Part shown: positions 50,383 through 59,439 of the stretch, one piece after another
How the letters are laid out: each line of letters starts with the position of its first letter
Numbering within the stretch: position 1 is the stretch's first letter
DNA from: Arthrobacter woluwensis
GTDB taxonomy: Bacteria > Actinomycetota > Actinomycetes > Actinomycetales > Micrococcaceae
Reading direction: 5' to 3'
Assembly: GCF_900105345.1 (NCBI RefSeq)
Contig: NZ_FNSN01000003.1
Location: 3,038,001-3,102,000, forward strand
Length of the DNA: 64,000 bases
Translations under genes and position numbers: made by a program
Notes under the pieces: model-generated
Databases searched by the model: none
Seen by the model: only the letters and a program-made list of their open reading frames with translations
Told to the model about the DNA's origin: nothing

Positions 50383-50521
50383 CCCCACATGGTAGGCGAC
50401 GGACCCCCTCATGAGGGCGCAGGCCCACCCGGGCGCACCGGTCGTTTGTGGCATTAATCTCACGTGCAGTCGCATTTGCCCGAATTCCGCACTCGCATTA
50501 TTGGGGCAAGGCAAAGCTAAA

Positions 50522-50556
50522 TTGAATAAGCTGTGAGCGAAGCCTAGATTTGGCTT
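50522..50556 (+). promoter_or_regulatory. sdh operon promoter with overlapping inverted repeats
   Basis: TTGAAT (50522-50527) and TAGATT (50545-50550) at 17-bp spacing. An inverted repeat AAGCC-TAGATTT-GGCTT (50540-50556) is centred on the -10 box, and a wider CTGTGAGC...GCTCACACAG pair (from about 50531 to 50579) encloses it. Either could be an operator. The mRNA would carry a leader of about 80 nt before sdhC. Confidence 0.6.
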
Positions 50557-50636
50557 GGGCCATCAGGCTCACACAGCATGCGTTCCCCCGCATGGACTAC
50601 ATGCCAGCGCTGCCGTGTTCCAGGGAGGTTTATTCA

Positions 50637-51017
50637 GTGCCGACGAAACCAGCTGGCACCTTGTACCGCGGCCGGGAAGGCATGTGGTCTTGGGTTGGGC
50701 ACCGCATCACCGGTGTTGTGATCTTCTTCTTCTTGTTGGTGCACGTCCTGGACACGTCGTTGGTCCGCGTGTCCCCGGAGGTCTACACCAGCGTCATCGG
50801 GGCGTATAAGAACCCCCTCATGGCCGTGGGCGAGACCGGCCTGGTGGCCGCGATCCTGTTCCACGCCTTCAATGGCCTGCGTGTCATCGCGATCGATTTC
50901 TGGAAGAAGGGCGCCAAGTACCAGCGCCAGATGCTCTGGGCCGTGCTCATCATCTGGGTCGTGGTCTTCGCAGCCTTCGCCATCCGTCACCTCAGCCTGG
51001 CACTGGGAGGTCACTAA
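50637..51017 (+). CDS. sdhC: succinate dehydrogenase cytochrome b556 subunit
   Basis: A 126-aa three-helix membrane subunit. GTLYRGREGMWSWVGHRITGVVIFFFLLVHVLDTSLV includes the conserved S/H/R segment (SWVGHRITG) that contributes to quinone binding and the histidine (LLVHVLD) that ligates haem b. A third helix ends the protein. GTG 50637 follows GGGAGG with eight bases between. It is the first gene of sdhCDAB, 3 bp before sdhD. Confidence 0.9.
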   Translation: MPTKPAGTLYRGREGMWSWVGHRITGVVIFFFLLVHVLDTSLVRVSPEVYTSVIGAYKNPLMAVGETGLVAAILFHAFNGLRVIAIDFWKKGAKYQRQMLWAVLIIWVVVFAAFAIRHLSLALGGH

Positions 51018-51020
51018 GCC

Positions 51021-51494
51021 ATGAGCACGATTCAGGCTCCTCGCAGCGGCAACAGCCGCATCGCCCCGCAGTACCGCCGCACGTCCGGCTCCAAGGGCAA
51101 TTTCGAGATGTTCGCATGGCTCTTCATGCGCCTCTCCGGTGTCGTCCTGGTGGTGCTGATCTTCGGCCACCTCTTCGTCAACCTCATGGTCGGTCAGGGC
51201 ATCCACGCCATCGACTTCGGCTTCGTGGCCGGCAAGTGGGCCGACCCGTTCTGGCAGTTCTGGGATCTGGCCATGCTGTGGCTGGCCTTCCTGCACGGCA
51301 GCAACGGCGTCCGCACCATCATCAACGACTACGCCGAGAAGGACAGCACCCGCCGCGTCCTGAAGACGCTGCTCTACGTCGCGTCCGCCGTCGTCGTGGT
51401 CCTGGGCACGCTGGTGATCTTCACCTTCGATCCGTGCCCGGTGCTCAACGGCCAGCTCATGGACGGCGCGCCGTCCTTCTGCCCGGCCCCGTAG
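51021..51494 (+). CDS. sdhD: succinate dehydrogenase hydrophobic membrane anchor subunit
   Basis: A 157-aa membrane subunit with three helices. The N-terminal 35 residues are basic and cytoplasmic. MFAWLFMRLSGVVLVVLIFGHLFVNLMVG has the conserved RLSG and haem-ligand histidine (GHLFVN), and LHGSNGVRTIINDYAEKD is the typical loop. The C-terminal tail is short and carries two cysteines (DPCPVLNGQLMDGAPSFCPAP), which is unusual for this subunit. Confidence 0.9.
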   Translation: MSTIQAPRSGNSRIAPQYRRTSGSKGNFEMFAWLFMRLSGVVLVVLIFGHLFVNLMVGQGIHAIDFGFVAGKWADPFWQFWDLAMLWLAFLHGSNGVRTIINDYAEKDSTRRVLKTLLYVASAVVVVLGTLVIFTFDPCPVLNGQLMDGAPSFCPAP

Positions 51495-51554
51495 CGTCCA
51501 GGCCGTTCGCGGCCTGAGCAGAAGATTTTCCTGGAAGAGAGAAGGCATCTGAGA

Positions 51555-53342
51555 ATGCAGGTCCACAAGTACGATGTTGTGATCATCGGCGCCGGTGGCG
51601 CCGGAATGCGCGCAGCGATCGAAGCTGGCCAGCGTGCCCGCACGGCCGTGCTGACCAAGCTCTACCCCACCCGCTCCCACACGGGCGCCGCTCAGGGCGG
51701 CATGTGCGCGGCACTCGCCAATGTCGAAGAGGACAACTGGGAGTGGCACACGTTCGACACCGTCAAGGGCGGTGACTACCTGGTGGACCAGGACGCCGCC
51801 GAGGTCATGGCGAAGGAAGCCATCGACGCCGTGCTGGACCTGGAGAAGATGGGCCTGCCGTTCAACCGCACGCCCGAAGGCCGCATCGACCAGCGCCGCT
51901 TCGGCGGTCACACCCGCGACCACGGCAAGGCGCCTGTCCGCCGTGCCTGTTACGCCGCGGACCGCACGGGTCACATGATCCTTCAGACGCTCTACCAGAA
52001 CTGCGTCAAGCACAACGTGGAGTTCTACAACGAGTACTACGTCCTCGACCTCCTGACGGTCGAAGAGGACGCGGTCCGTGAGGACGGCACCCCGTACAAG
52101 CAGAAGCGCGTCGCCGGCGTGGTCTCCTACGACCTCGCCACCGGCGAACTGCACGTCTTCCAGGCCAAGAGCGTGGTATTCGCCTCCGGCGGCGCCGGCA
52201 AGGTCTTCAAGACCACGTCGAACGCCCACACCCTCACCGGTGACGGCATGGGCATCGCCTTCCGCCGTGGCATCCCGCTGGAGGACATGGAGTTCTTCCA
52301 GTTCCACCCGACCGGCCTGGCCGGCCTCGGCATCCTGCTCTCCGAAGCGGCCCGCGGAGAAGGCGCCATCCTGCGCAACTCCGAGGGTGAGCGCTTCATG
52401 GAGCGTTACGCCCCCACCATCAAGGACCTGGCGCCCCGCGACATCGTGGCCCGCTCCATGGCCAACGAGGTCCGTGAAGGCCGTGGCTGCGGCCCGAACA
52501 AGGACTACGTGCTGCTCGACCTGACGCACCTGGAGCCGGCTCACATCGACGCCAAGCTCCCGGACATCACCGAGTTCGCCCGCACCTACCTCGGCGTGGA
52601 GCCCTACACCGAGCCCGTGCCGGTGTTCCCGACGGCGCACTACGCCATGGGCGGCATCCCCACCAACATCGCCACCGAGGTCCTCCAGGACAACGACACG
52701 GTGATCCCGGGTCTGTTCGCCGCCGGCGAGGTGGCCTGCGTGTCCGTGCACGGTTCCAACCGTCTCGGCACCAACTCCCTCCTGGACATCAACGTCTTCG
52801 GCAAGCGCGCCGGCGTCGCCGCCGCGGAGTACGCCAAGGGCGCCGACTACGTGGAGCTTCCCGAGGACCCCGAGGCGTTCACCCTCGGCCTGCTGGACTC
52901 CGTCCGCAACGCCAACGGCACCGAGCGCGTCGCCGCGATCCGCAAGGAACTCCAGGACACCATGGACGCGAACATGCAGGTGTTCCGTTCCGCGGAGACC
53001 CTGAACCAGGTGCTCCAGGACATCGCCTCCTTTGAGGAGCGGTACAAGAACATCTCCATCCAGGACAAGGGCAAGCGCTTCAACCTGGATCTCCTCGAGG
53101 CCGTCGAGCTCGGCTTCCTGCTGGAACTCGCCAAGGTCATGACCGTGGCGGCTCTGCACCGTGAGGAATCCCGCGGCGGCCACTACCGCGAGGACTTCCC
53201 CGACCGCGACGACGCCAAGTTCATGAAGCACTCCATGGCTTATAAGGACTCCGAGTCGTCCGCCGAACACGTCGCCGGCATCCGTCTGGACACCAAGCCG
53301 GTGATCTTCACCCGTTACGAGCCGATGGAGCGTAAGTACTGA
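51555..53342 (+). CDS. sdhA: succinate dehydrogenase flavoprotein subunit
   Basis: A 595-aa flavoprotein. VVIIGAGGAGMRAAIEA is the dinucleotide-binding motif, RSHTGAAQGGMCAAL carries the histidine that covalently binds FAD, and QFHPTGLAG, GHTRDHGKAPVRRACYAADRTG and AARGEGAILRNSEGERFM line the active site. The C-terminal HREESRGGHYREDFPDRDD is also typical. Its stop shares one base with the sdhB start (TGATG). It oxidises succinate to fumarate for the respiratory chain. Confidence 0.96.
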   Translation: MQVHKYDVVIIGAGGAGMRAAIEAGQRARTAVLTKLYPTRSHTGAAQGGMCAALANVEEDNWEWHTFDTVKGGDYLVDQDAAEVMAKEAIDAVLDLEKMGLPFNRTPEGRIDQRRFGGHTRDHGKAPVRRACYAADRTGHMILQTLYQNCVKHNVEFYNEYYVLDLLTVEEDAVREDGTPYKQKRVAGVVSYDLATGELHVFQAKSVVFASGGAGKVFKTTSNAHTLTGDGMGIAFRRGIPLEDMEFFQFHPTGLAGLGILLSEAARGEGAILRNSEGERFMERYAPTIKDLAPRDIVARSMANEVREGRGCGPNKDYVLLDLTHLEPAHIDAKLPDITEFARTYLGVEPYTEPVPVFPTAHYAMGGIPTNIATEVLQDNDTVIPGLFAAGEVACVSVHGSNRLGTNSLLDINVFGKRAGVAAAEYAKGADYVELPEDPEAFTLGLLDSVRNANGTERVAAIRKELQDTMDANMQVFRSAETLNQVLQDIASFEERYKNISIQDKGKRFNLDLLEAVELGFLLELAKVMTVAALHREESRGGHYREDFPDRDDAKFMKHSMAYKDSESSAEHVAGIRLDTKPVIFTRYEPMERKY

Positions 53343-54124
53343 TGACTGCCGCAACCGCTGAACCCGCATCCAAGGTGGAGCTGCCGGCGAGTGCCGGAGG
53401 CGGCGGGGAGATCCCGTCCTTCGACATCACGCTGCGCGTCCGTCGTTACAACCCGGAGGTCTCGGAAGAGGCCTACTGGGATGACTTCACGCTCACCATG
53501 TACGGCACCGATCGTGTCCTGGACGCCCTGCACAAGGTCAAGTGGGACCACGACGGCTCGCTCTCGTTCCGCCGGTCCTGCGCCCACGGTGTGTGCGGCT
53601 CCGATGCCATGCGCATCAACGGCCGCAACCGTCTGGCCTGCAAGACCCTGCTGAAGGACCTGGACACGTCCAAGCCCATCACCGTGGAGCCGATCAAGGG
53701 CCTCCCGGTGGAGAAGGACCTGATCGTGGACATGGAACCGTTCTTCCAGTCCTACCGCGAGGTCATGCCGTTCCTCATCCCGGGCGGCCACGAGCCGACC
53801 AAGGAACGCCTGCAGTCCCCCGAGGACCGTCAGCGCTTCGATGACACCACCAAGTGCATCCTCTGCGCCGCCTGCACCTCGAGCTGCCCGGTGTTCTGGA
53901 CCGACGGCCAGTACTTCGGCCCGGCCGCGATCGTGAACGCGCACCGCTTCATCTTCGATTCCCGTGATGACGCCGGTGACATGCGCCTCGAGATCCTCAA
54001 CGACAAGGAAGGCGTGTGGCGCTGCCGCACCACCTTCAACTGCTCCGAGGCCTGCCCGCGTGGCATCCAGATCACGCAGGCGATCGCCGAGGTCAAGCAG
54101 GCGATCCTCACGCGCAACATCTGA
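53342..54124 (+). CDS. sdhB: succinate dehydrogenase iron-sulfur subunit
   Basis: A 260-aa protein with three iron-sulfur clusters. The [2Fe-2S] ligands are in RRSCAHGVCGSDAMRING and RLACKTL, and the [4Fe-4S] and [3Fe-4S] ligands in CILCAACTSSCPV and NCSEACPRGIQITQA. MEPFFQSYREVMPFLI lies between. It passes electrons from FAD to quinone in SdhCD. Translation should be coupled to sdhA. A hairpin of the GACGACGGCGCCGC type follows 16 bp after the stop. Confidence 0.96.
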   Translation: MTAATAEPASKVELPASAGGGGEIPSFDITLRVRRYNPEVSEEAYWDDFTLTMYGTDRVLDALHKVKWDHDGSLSFRRSCAHGVCGSDAMRINGRNRLACKTLLKDLDTSKPITVEPIKGLPVEKDLIVDMEPFFQSYREVMPFLIPGGHEPTKERLQSPEDRQRFDDTTKCILCAACTSSCPVFWTDGQYFGPAAIVNAHRFIFDSRDDAGDMRLEILNDKEGVWRCRTTFNCSEACPRGIQITQAIAEVKQAILTRNI

Positions 54125-54140
54125 TCTCAGCGTCAGCCGA

Positions 54141-54183
54141 CGACGACGGCGCCGCCCACCTCACGGTGAGCGGCGCCGTTCGC
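54141..54183 (+). terminator. hairpin terminator after sdhB
   Basis: A 9-bp core stem ACGGCGCCG / CGGCGCCGT extended by CGA/TCG, with inner CACC-TCAC-GGTG. The loop matches the terminator after ndh (28263-28301) apart from one deleted base or two. Confidence 0.8.
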
Positions 54184-54329
54184 GTTTCCGGCCGGCGTCG
54201 TGCGCGCCGGGCCGTGTTCGCCCCGCCTGTTCCGGGCCGGCCGGCATGACGCCGCCGTGCTTCACATCCGGCACGGATGACCCCGGACCGGTACGCTTCT
54301 GAGGGCTACGACAGACGAAAGGCGGCCCG

Positions 54330-55094
54330 ATGCCCACCACCCTCAAGGTCAGCTTCGACGGCAGCACGGGCGCACGCCTGGCCGGCATCCTGGACGTCCC
54401 GGACGGAGCGGTCCGCGGCTGGGGCCTCTTCTCCCACGGACTGACGCTCGGCAAGGACAGCCCGTCCGCCTCGCGGATCTGCAAGGGCCTCGCCGAACAG
54501 GGCGTGGGGATGCTGCGCTTCGACAATCTCGGGCTGGGCGACTCCGCCGGGGACTGGTCGGACGGCTCCTTCAGCGTCAAGGTGGCCGACACGGTCAAGG
54601 CGGCGGAGTTCCTGCGCAGCGAGGGCAAGCAGGCCAGTCTCCTGGTGGGCCACTCCTTCGGCGGGGCGGCAGTGCTCGCCGCGGCGTCCTCGCTCCCCGA
54701 GGTGGCCGCCGTAGCAACCGTCGCGGCGCCATATGAACCCCGGCACGTGGAGCACATGTTCGATGCCGAGGTGGACACCATCCTCTCCACCGGGAGCGCC
54801 GAGGTGGACCTGGGCGGCCGCCGTCGTGAGGTCCGTCGGCACTTCGTGGAGGACGTCCAGCAGGCCGATCTGCGGGAGTGCATCCGCGGCCTGCACCGGC
54901 CTCTCATGGTGCTCCACTCCCCCACCGACAACACCGTGGGCATCGACAACGCCAGTGCTATCTTCCAGACGGCCCGGCACCCTCGGAGCTTCGTCTCCCT
55001 GGAGGGCACGGAGCACCTCCTGACAGGCAAGGGCCAGGCGGCGCGCGTGGCCCGCATCATCTCCGCGTGGGCGGAGCAGTACCTGACCGTCTGA
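54330..55094 (+). CDS. alpha/beta hydrolase
   Basis: A 254-aa hydrolase. LFSHGLTLGKDSPSASRI is the oxyanion strand, FDNLGLGDSAGDW is typical of YfhR/FrsA-like members, and LLVGHSFGGAAVLAAAS carries the nucleophile serine (GHSFGG). PLMVLHSPTDNTVG provides the acid, and LEGTEHLLTG the histidine. A TACGCT box near 54293 and GAAAGG before ATG 54330 give a normal leadered start. Many relatives are fused to or paired with OsmC; none is present here. Confidence 0.85.
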   Translation: MPTTLKVSFDGSTGARLAGILDVPDGAVRGWGLFSHGLTLGKDSPSASRICKGLAEQGVGMLRFDNLGLGDSAGDWSDGSFSVKVADTVKAAEFLRSEGKQASLLVGHSFGGAAVLAAASSLPEVAAVATVAAPYEPRHVEHMFDAEVDTILSTGSAEVDLGGRRREVRRHFVEDVQQADLRECIRGLHRPLMVLHSPTDNTVGIDNASAIFQTARHPRSFVSLEGTEHLLTGKGQAARVARIISAWAEQYLTV

Positions 55095-55144
55095 GGACGG
55101 CGGGGGCACTGACCACGACGGCGAAGCCGTCCGCCCACGGGCGC

Positions 55145-56212
55145 TCAGGCTGCGTCGGAGCCCGCGGGGGACGCCGCGTCGACGTCCGCCGCACGCACGG
55201 TGGACCACGACGTGCACAGCAGCAGGACCATGCTGAGCAGGTTCAGCCACACCAGGACACCCACGACGATGCCGAACGACGCCATGACGGGGTTCTTCGT
55301 CGCCATGCCGAGCAGTTCGCTGCTCAGGGCCTGCATGATCGTCAGGATGACGGCGCAGATCACGACGCCCTCGAGGAACGGGCGGCGCGGGAATTTCAGC
55401 CGTGCTCCCACCCGCATGAGGAGTGCCGCGGTGCAGCCGTTCAGGATCAGGCCCGCCGCGATCGCCAGGAACGGGATCCGCACGACCTGTTCGAAAGGTG
55501 TGCCGGCCAGCAGGTGGCCCAGCAGATCACTGGAGAACAGGGTGATGCCGACGCTGAGGATGAGGGCCAGCGCCATCAGCAGCAACGTGGCCAGGTCGAG
55601 GAGCCGGGCGACGACGACGTTCTCCTTGAGGGGCGGCTGCACGGCCACCTGACGCATGCCCTCGCGGGTGCCGCCGATCCAGCCCAGTGAGCTGAACAGC
55701 GCCACCACGAGGGACAGGGCCACGGTCCAGCTCAGGCCGCCGGGGTCGAGGAATTTGTCGGGGTCGATGAGCCCTGGGCCGTCACCGCGTTTGATGACGC
55801 CGGGCAGGGCCTTGGACGCGGCGGTCAGGATGCTGTCGCGGAACTCCGGGTGCCCGTTGAGCACGAGGCCGCCGATGCCGAAACCCGCCACGGTCAGCGC
55901 GCCGATCGAGAAGAACATCCGGAAGGCCACCCCGCCCGCAACGAGTGAGCCGTTGCGGGCCTGGAAGTTACCCCAGACCCTCAGGGGAAGCCAGGTGGCA
56001 CTCAGGGCCGCCAGCCAGGCGAAGAAGGCCCCGAGGAAGGCGGGGGTCCGCTGACCCTGGCCGAATCCGCGCCAGAGGGCGTCCCGCCGTCGTCGTTCCT
56101 CACGGCGGAGGCCCGCCCGGTCGAGGGGCGAGACCTCCTCCCCCGCCGGATCCTCCGGCAAGGGTTCTGTGCTGTTCTCGGGCGCCTCAGCGCTGTTTCG
56201 GTGTCCCGCCAA
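55145..56212 (-). CDS. YihY/UPF0761-family membrane protein
   Basis: A 355-aa membrane protein with about six helices in the C-terminal 270 residues after a charged N-terminus. ARNGSLVAGGVAFRMFFSIGALTVAGFGIGG is the family's N-proximal motif, and FPRRPFLEGVVICAVILTIMQALSSELLG and FGIVVGVLVWLNLLSMVLLL are typical of the C-terminal half. The old ribonuclease BN name for this family is not supported. A TTG at 56212 with GGAGGAAG six bases upstream is the likely start, giving a 26-bp overlap with the upstream RNA ligase gene. Confidence 0.85.
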   Translation of the reverse strand: MAGHRNSAEAPENSTEPLPEDPAGEEVSPLDRAGLRREERRRRDALWRGFGQGQRTPAFLGAFFAWLAALSATWLPLRVWGNFQARNGSLVAGGVAFRMFFSIGALTVAGFGIGGLVLNGHPEFRDSILTAASKALPGVIKRGDGPGLIDPDKFLDPGGLSWTVALSLVVALFSSLGWIGGTREGMRQVAVQPPLKENVVVARLLDLATLLLMALALILSVGITLFSSDLLGHLLAGTPFEQVVRIPFLAIAAGLILNGCTAALLMRVGARLKFPRRPFLEGVVICAVILTIMQALSSELLGMATKNPVMASFGIVVGVLVWLNLLSMVLLLCTSWSTVRAADVDAASPAGSDAA

Positions 56213-56774
56213 GAGGAACTTCCTCCCGTAGTTTCCAGAATCCGTTGGCCACGTGCTCGTACACACCGATGCGGTCCACCGTGATGGTGGCCGCGTAGGA
56301 GGCCAGGGCCTCCTCGGCGTCGGTCAGACTGCTCTCCCCTACATCATGGGCCACGGTGACGTGCGGGTGATAGGGGAAGGCCGGTTCACGGTCCAGCGGC
56401 CCGGCCTGCAGGGCCTCGTGCAGCTGCACGCAGTCCTCGAATCCCTCCACCACGTTCAGGTACACCACGGGCGAGACGGGACGGAACGATCCCGTGCCGT
56501 TCAGGGTGATGGTGAACGGGTCCGTGTCAGTGGCGACCGAGCGGACGTGCTCCAGTGCGCTGGGCCAGTCGGCGGCCGGGGTGGTCGTCACGAGCGTGAT
56601 GTGCGCGGGGACGTGGGAGGCCATGGGATCGCCGAAGGAGGCTCGCCAGACCTGGAGTTCGGACGCGATGTCCTCCGGGAACCCGATGATCACGCCGACG
56701 CAGGGCTGCGTCTCCTCAGCAGGGTCGGGACCCTGCTGAGTGACGGCGCCCCCGGCGTTCGGCTCCTGGCACAT
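56187..56774 (-). CDS. 2'-5' RNA ligase / 2H phosphoesterase
   Basis: A 195-aa member of the 2H phosphoesterase superfamily. The two HxT/S motifs are PAHITLVTTT (about residue 60) and YHPHVTVAHDVG (about 142). These act on 2',5' or cyclic phosphodiester linkages; the biological substrate is unknown. CAGACT 6 nt before ATG 56774 suggests a leaderless start in addition to read-through from trpS, which stops 4 bp upstream. The gene overlaps the YihY gene. Confidence 0.85.
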   Translation of the reverse strand: MCQEPNAGGAVTQQGPDPAEETQPCVGVIIGFPEDIASELQVWRASFGDPMASHVPAHITLVTTTPAADWPSALEHVRSVATDTDPFTITLNGTGSFRPVSPVVYLNVVEGFEDCVQLHEALQAGPLDREPAFPYHPHVTVAHDVGESSLTDAEEALASYAATITVDRIGVYEHVANGFWKLREEVPLGGTPKQR

Positions 56775-56778
56775 GGGT

Positions 56779-57843
56779 TCAGTCTGCCTGTCCTGCAGGA
56801 GCCAGGAAACCCACCTTCTCGTAGACGTCCGCGAGCACCGGCGCGGCGACGGCGCGGGCCTTCTCCGCGCCACGCGCCAGCAGACGGTCGAGTTCGGCCG
56901 GGTCCTCCAGCAGTTCCAGCGTGCGGGCCCGGATCGGCTCCAGCCGCTCGACGACGGCGTCCGCGACGGCGACCTTGAGGTGGCCGTACATCTTGCCCTG
57001 GAACTCCTCGACGAGGGTGTCCACCGGGGTGTCGCTCACGGTGGAGAGGATCTCGAGCAGATTGCTGACGCCCGGCTTCTCCTGGCGGTCGAACGAGATC
57101 TCGGTACCCGCGTCCGTCACGGCGGACTTGATGCGCTTGGCGATCACCTTCGGCTCATCCAGGATGTTGATGAGGCCGTTGGGGCTCGACGCGGACTTCG
57201 ACATCTTGGACGTGGGCGCCTGCAGATCGTAGATCCGGGCGCCGTCCTTGCGGATCAGGGCCTTGGGCAGGCGGAACGTCTCGCCGAACCGGTGGTTGAA
57301 GCGCTGGGCCAGGTCGCGGGCCAGCTCCACGTGCTGCTTCTGGTCGTCCCCGACCGGCACGGCGTCCGGCAGGTAGAGCAGGATGTCCGCGGCCATGAGC
57401 ATGGGGTACGTGAACAGGCCCACGCCCGCCGAGTCCAGACCGCCCTTGGCCGACTTGTCCTTGAACTGGGTCATCCGGGAGGCCTCGCCGAAACCGGTGA
57501 TGCACATCATGACCCAGGCCAGCTGCGCATGCTCGGGCACGTGGGACTGGACGAACAGCGTGGACTTCTCGACGTCGATGCCGCCGGCGATGTACTGCGC
57601 AGCCGTCCGCCGGGTGCGCTCGGCCAGCTCCGCGGGGTCCTGGGGCACGGTGATCGCGTGCATGTCCGGGATGAAGTAGAAGGAGTCGTAGTCCTCCTGG
57701 GCCTTGACCCAGTTGACCAGGGCGCCCAGGTAGTTGCCCAGGTGCAGCGAATCCGCGGACGGCTGCATCCCGGAGAGGACGCGGGGCCTGCGGTCGGCGT
57801 GCAGGGTGAGGAATTCTTCTTCGGTGATGGTGTTGTGGCTCAT
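56779..57843 (-). CDS. trpS: tryptophanyl-tRNA synthetase
   Basis: A 354-aa class I synthetase. The HIGH equivalent is [15 protein letters not shown] (near residue 32), preceded by [11 protein letters not shown], and the KMSKS loop is [12 protein letters not shown] (near 217). [12 protein letters not shown] and the product of usual length confirm it. It attaches tryptophan to tRNA-Trp. It lies between xth and the RNA ligase on the minus strand. Confidence 0.96.
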   Translation of the reverse strand: MSHNTITEEEFLTLHADRRPRVLSGMQPSADSLHLGNYLGALVNWVKAQEDYDSFYFIPDMHAITVPQDPAELAERTRRTAAQYIAGGIDVEKSTLFVQSHVPEHAQLAWVMMCITGFGEASRMTQFKDKSAKGGLDSAGVGLFTYPMLMAADILLYLPDAVPVGDDQKQHVELARDLAQRFNHRFGETFRLPKALIRKDGARIYDLQAPTSKMSKSASSPNGLINILDEPKVIAKRIKSAVTDAGTEISFDRQEKPGVSNLLEILSTVSDTPVDTLVEEFQGKMYGHLKVAVADAVVERLEPIRARTLELLEDPAELDRLLARGAEKARAVAAPVLADVYEKVGFLAPAGQAD

Positions 57844-57885
57844 GGTGTCCTTGGGAACGCGCGGGTCACCCCGGCGCGCTGCCTC

Positions 57886-58704
57886 TCAGAGGCTGTAGTC
57901 GACCACCAGGGGTGCGTGGTCGGAGAAACGGGTGTCGTAGCTGGCTGCGCGGTCCACCACGGCCTGCCGCGCACGGGCGGCGAGGGCGGGGGTGGCCATG
58001 TGGTAGTCGATACGCCAACCCGTGTCGTTGTCGAACGCCTGGCCCCGCTGGGACCACCAGGTGTACGGGCCGTCCACCGGTCCGGCCAGTTCGCGGGCCA
58101 CGTCCTTGAACCCGATCTCCTCACCGAAGAACCGGTCGAAGTAGGCGCGCTCCTCCGGCAGGAAGCCCGCGCGCTTGGTGTTGCCGCGCCAGTTCTTGAT
58201 GTCCAGCTCGGTGTGGCCGACGTTGAGGTCGCCCGTGATCAGCACGTGGTCGCTCTCGGCGGCCAGGGCCGGCAGGCGGGTGATCATGGTGTCGAGGAAG
58301 CGGTACTTGTCGACCTGCTTGGGGGTGTCGACCTCACCGGAGTGCACATAGGCGCTCACGACCGTGAGCTTCTCGCCGTTGGGGAGCCCGAAGTCGGCTT
58401 CCACCCAGCGGCCCGTGGTGGCGAAGTAGTCGTCGCCGATGCCGACGCGGGTGGCCAGAGGCTTCTCGCGGGAGACCAGCGCGACGCCGGCACGGCCCTT
58501 GGCTTCCGCCTCGGCGTGGAGGATGTGCCAGCCTTCGCCGATCAGGTCGAAGACCACATCGTCAGGGGCGCGGACCTCCTGGAGCGTGAGGATGTCCACG
58601 TCCCGGCCGGCCAGCCACTCGGCCATACCCTTGCGGTAGGCGGCCCGGATGCCGTTGACGTTGACGGTCGCAATGCGCAGATAGTCCTTCTCAGCCACGT
58701 TCAC
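57886..58704 (-). CDS. xth: exodeoxyribonuclease III
   Basis: A 272-aa endonuclease/exonuclease/phosphatase-fold enzyme for base-excision repair at abasic sites. ATVNVNGIRAAYRKG, LTLQEVRAPDD (metal-ligand Glu), GDLNVGHTELDIKNW and the final RFSDHAPLVVDYSL (catalytic Asp-His) are the four conserved blocks. It lies 10 bp after a membrane-protein gene and 42 bp before trpS, so it is probably part of that operon. Confidence 0.94.
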   Translation of the reverse strand: MNVAEKDYLRIATVNVNGIRAAYRKGMAEWLAGRDVDILTLQEVRAPDDVVFDLIGEGWHILHAEAEAKGRAGVALVSREKPLATRVGIGDDYFATTGRWVEADFGLPNGEKLTVVSAYVHSGEVDTPKQVDKYRFLDTMITRLPALAAESDHVLITGDLNVGHTELDIKNWRGNTKRAGFLPEERAYFDRFFGEEIGFKDVARELAGPVDGPYTWWSQRGQAFDNDTGWRIDYHMATPALAARARQAVVDRAASYDTRFSDHAPLVVDYSL

Positions 58705-58714
58705 CCTCGTAACT

Positions 58715-59281
58715 CTAGTCGATGACGGTGCCGGTCACGGGCGCTTCCGTGGCCCCGCCGGACTTGATCATGTCGCGTGCATTGGTGGCCGTGATGGTGA
58801 TGGTCTCGAGGGCGCGGGTGACCATGTCCTGGTCCCCTGCGGCGCCCTTCGCGAGCTCCTCCTCGATCACGCGGGCCTGCACCTGGACGATCTTGAACGA
58901 GTGGTCCAGCTTCATATCCCGCATGCGCGTGGACTCGCCGTCCTGCGCCACCAGGCGGGTCCCCTCGGACGACGACGACGGCGCCCGGCCGGCCGCCGCG
59001 TTGAAGGCGTTGCTCGCTTCATTCAGCTTGGCCGCGGCCCGCTTGGTCGCACGCTGGATGCTGAACACGACGAACGCCGCGAGGAGCAGCCACCCGAGCG
59101 AGATGACGGCGACGAACCAGCCCACCACGCTGTTCTGGTTCGCGGCGAAGATCACGGCCACGAGGAAGGCGAGGACCAGGACGGACATGCCCAGGCCGCC
59201 GATCCTGAAGGTGCTGGCCTTGGCCGCGCTGAAGCGCGTGCCGGCGCCGGACTGGGTGTCTTCGGGTCCAAGAGATCGCAT
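58715..59281 (-). CDS. membrane protein of unknown function
   Basis: A 188-aa protein with two adjacent transmembrane helices (GMSVLVLAFLVAVIFAANQ and WFVAVISLGWLLLAAFVVFSI, about residues 31-72). A cytoplasmic helical domain follows (KRAAAKLNEASNAFNAAA, then KLDHSFKIVQVQARVIEEELAKG and MVTRALETITITATNARDMIK). I do not recognise the family. ATG 59281 begins MRSLGPEDTQ. Ten base pairs separate it from xth, so the two are likely co-transcribed. Confidence 0.72.
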   Translation of the reverse strand: MRSLGPEDTQSGAGTRFSAAKASTFRIGGLGMSVLVLAFLVAVIFAANQNSVVGWFVAVISLGWLLLAAFVVFSIQRATKRAAAKLNEASNAFNAAAGRAPSSSSEGTRLVAQDGESTRMRDMKLDHSFKIVQVQARVIEEELAKGAAGDQDMVTRALETITITATNARDMIKSGGATEAPVTGTVID

Positions 59282-59439
59282 GCTTCCATTCTCTCTCAAT
59301 CGCGGACCGCACCCGTCCATGTTCCCGACGGGCGAACGGGCAGGGGCGGGAGTGGTGGTGAGGCGGCCGGGTTGGGCGGGGTGTGGGAGCGGGGTGAGTG
59401 CGGGGCGGGGGTCGCGGCGGCGAACTCGCACTGAACGGG
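59282..59439. other. GC-rich gap leading into the repeat array
   Basis: The start of the 575-bp gene-free stretch 59282-59856. Apart from G-rich runs (GGTGAGTGCGGGGCGGGGG) nothing is recognisable. The remainder of the stretch holds the repeat array and the family B palindrome listed separately. Confidence 0.4.

Noticed and set aside
47962-50457. An 831-codon plus-strand open frame opposite the amidohydrolase and manC
   Set aside because: It spans two real minus-strand genes and their gap, and is rich in R, G, H and D without domains. It is a GC artefact.
50634-53369. A 911-codon open frame on the minus strand opposite sdhC-sdhA
   Set aside because: It mirrors the sdh genes, has a composition dominated by V, G, D, H, L and E with no motifs, and arises from high-GC third positions. 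The plus-strand proteins are unmistakable.
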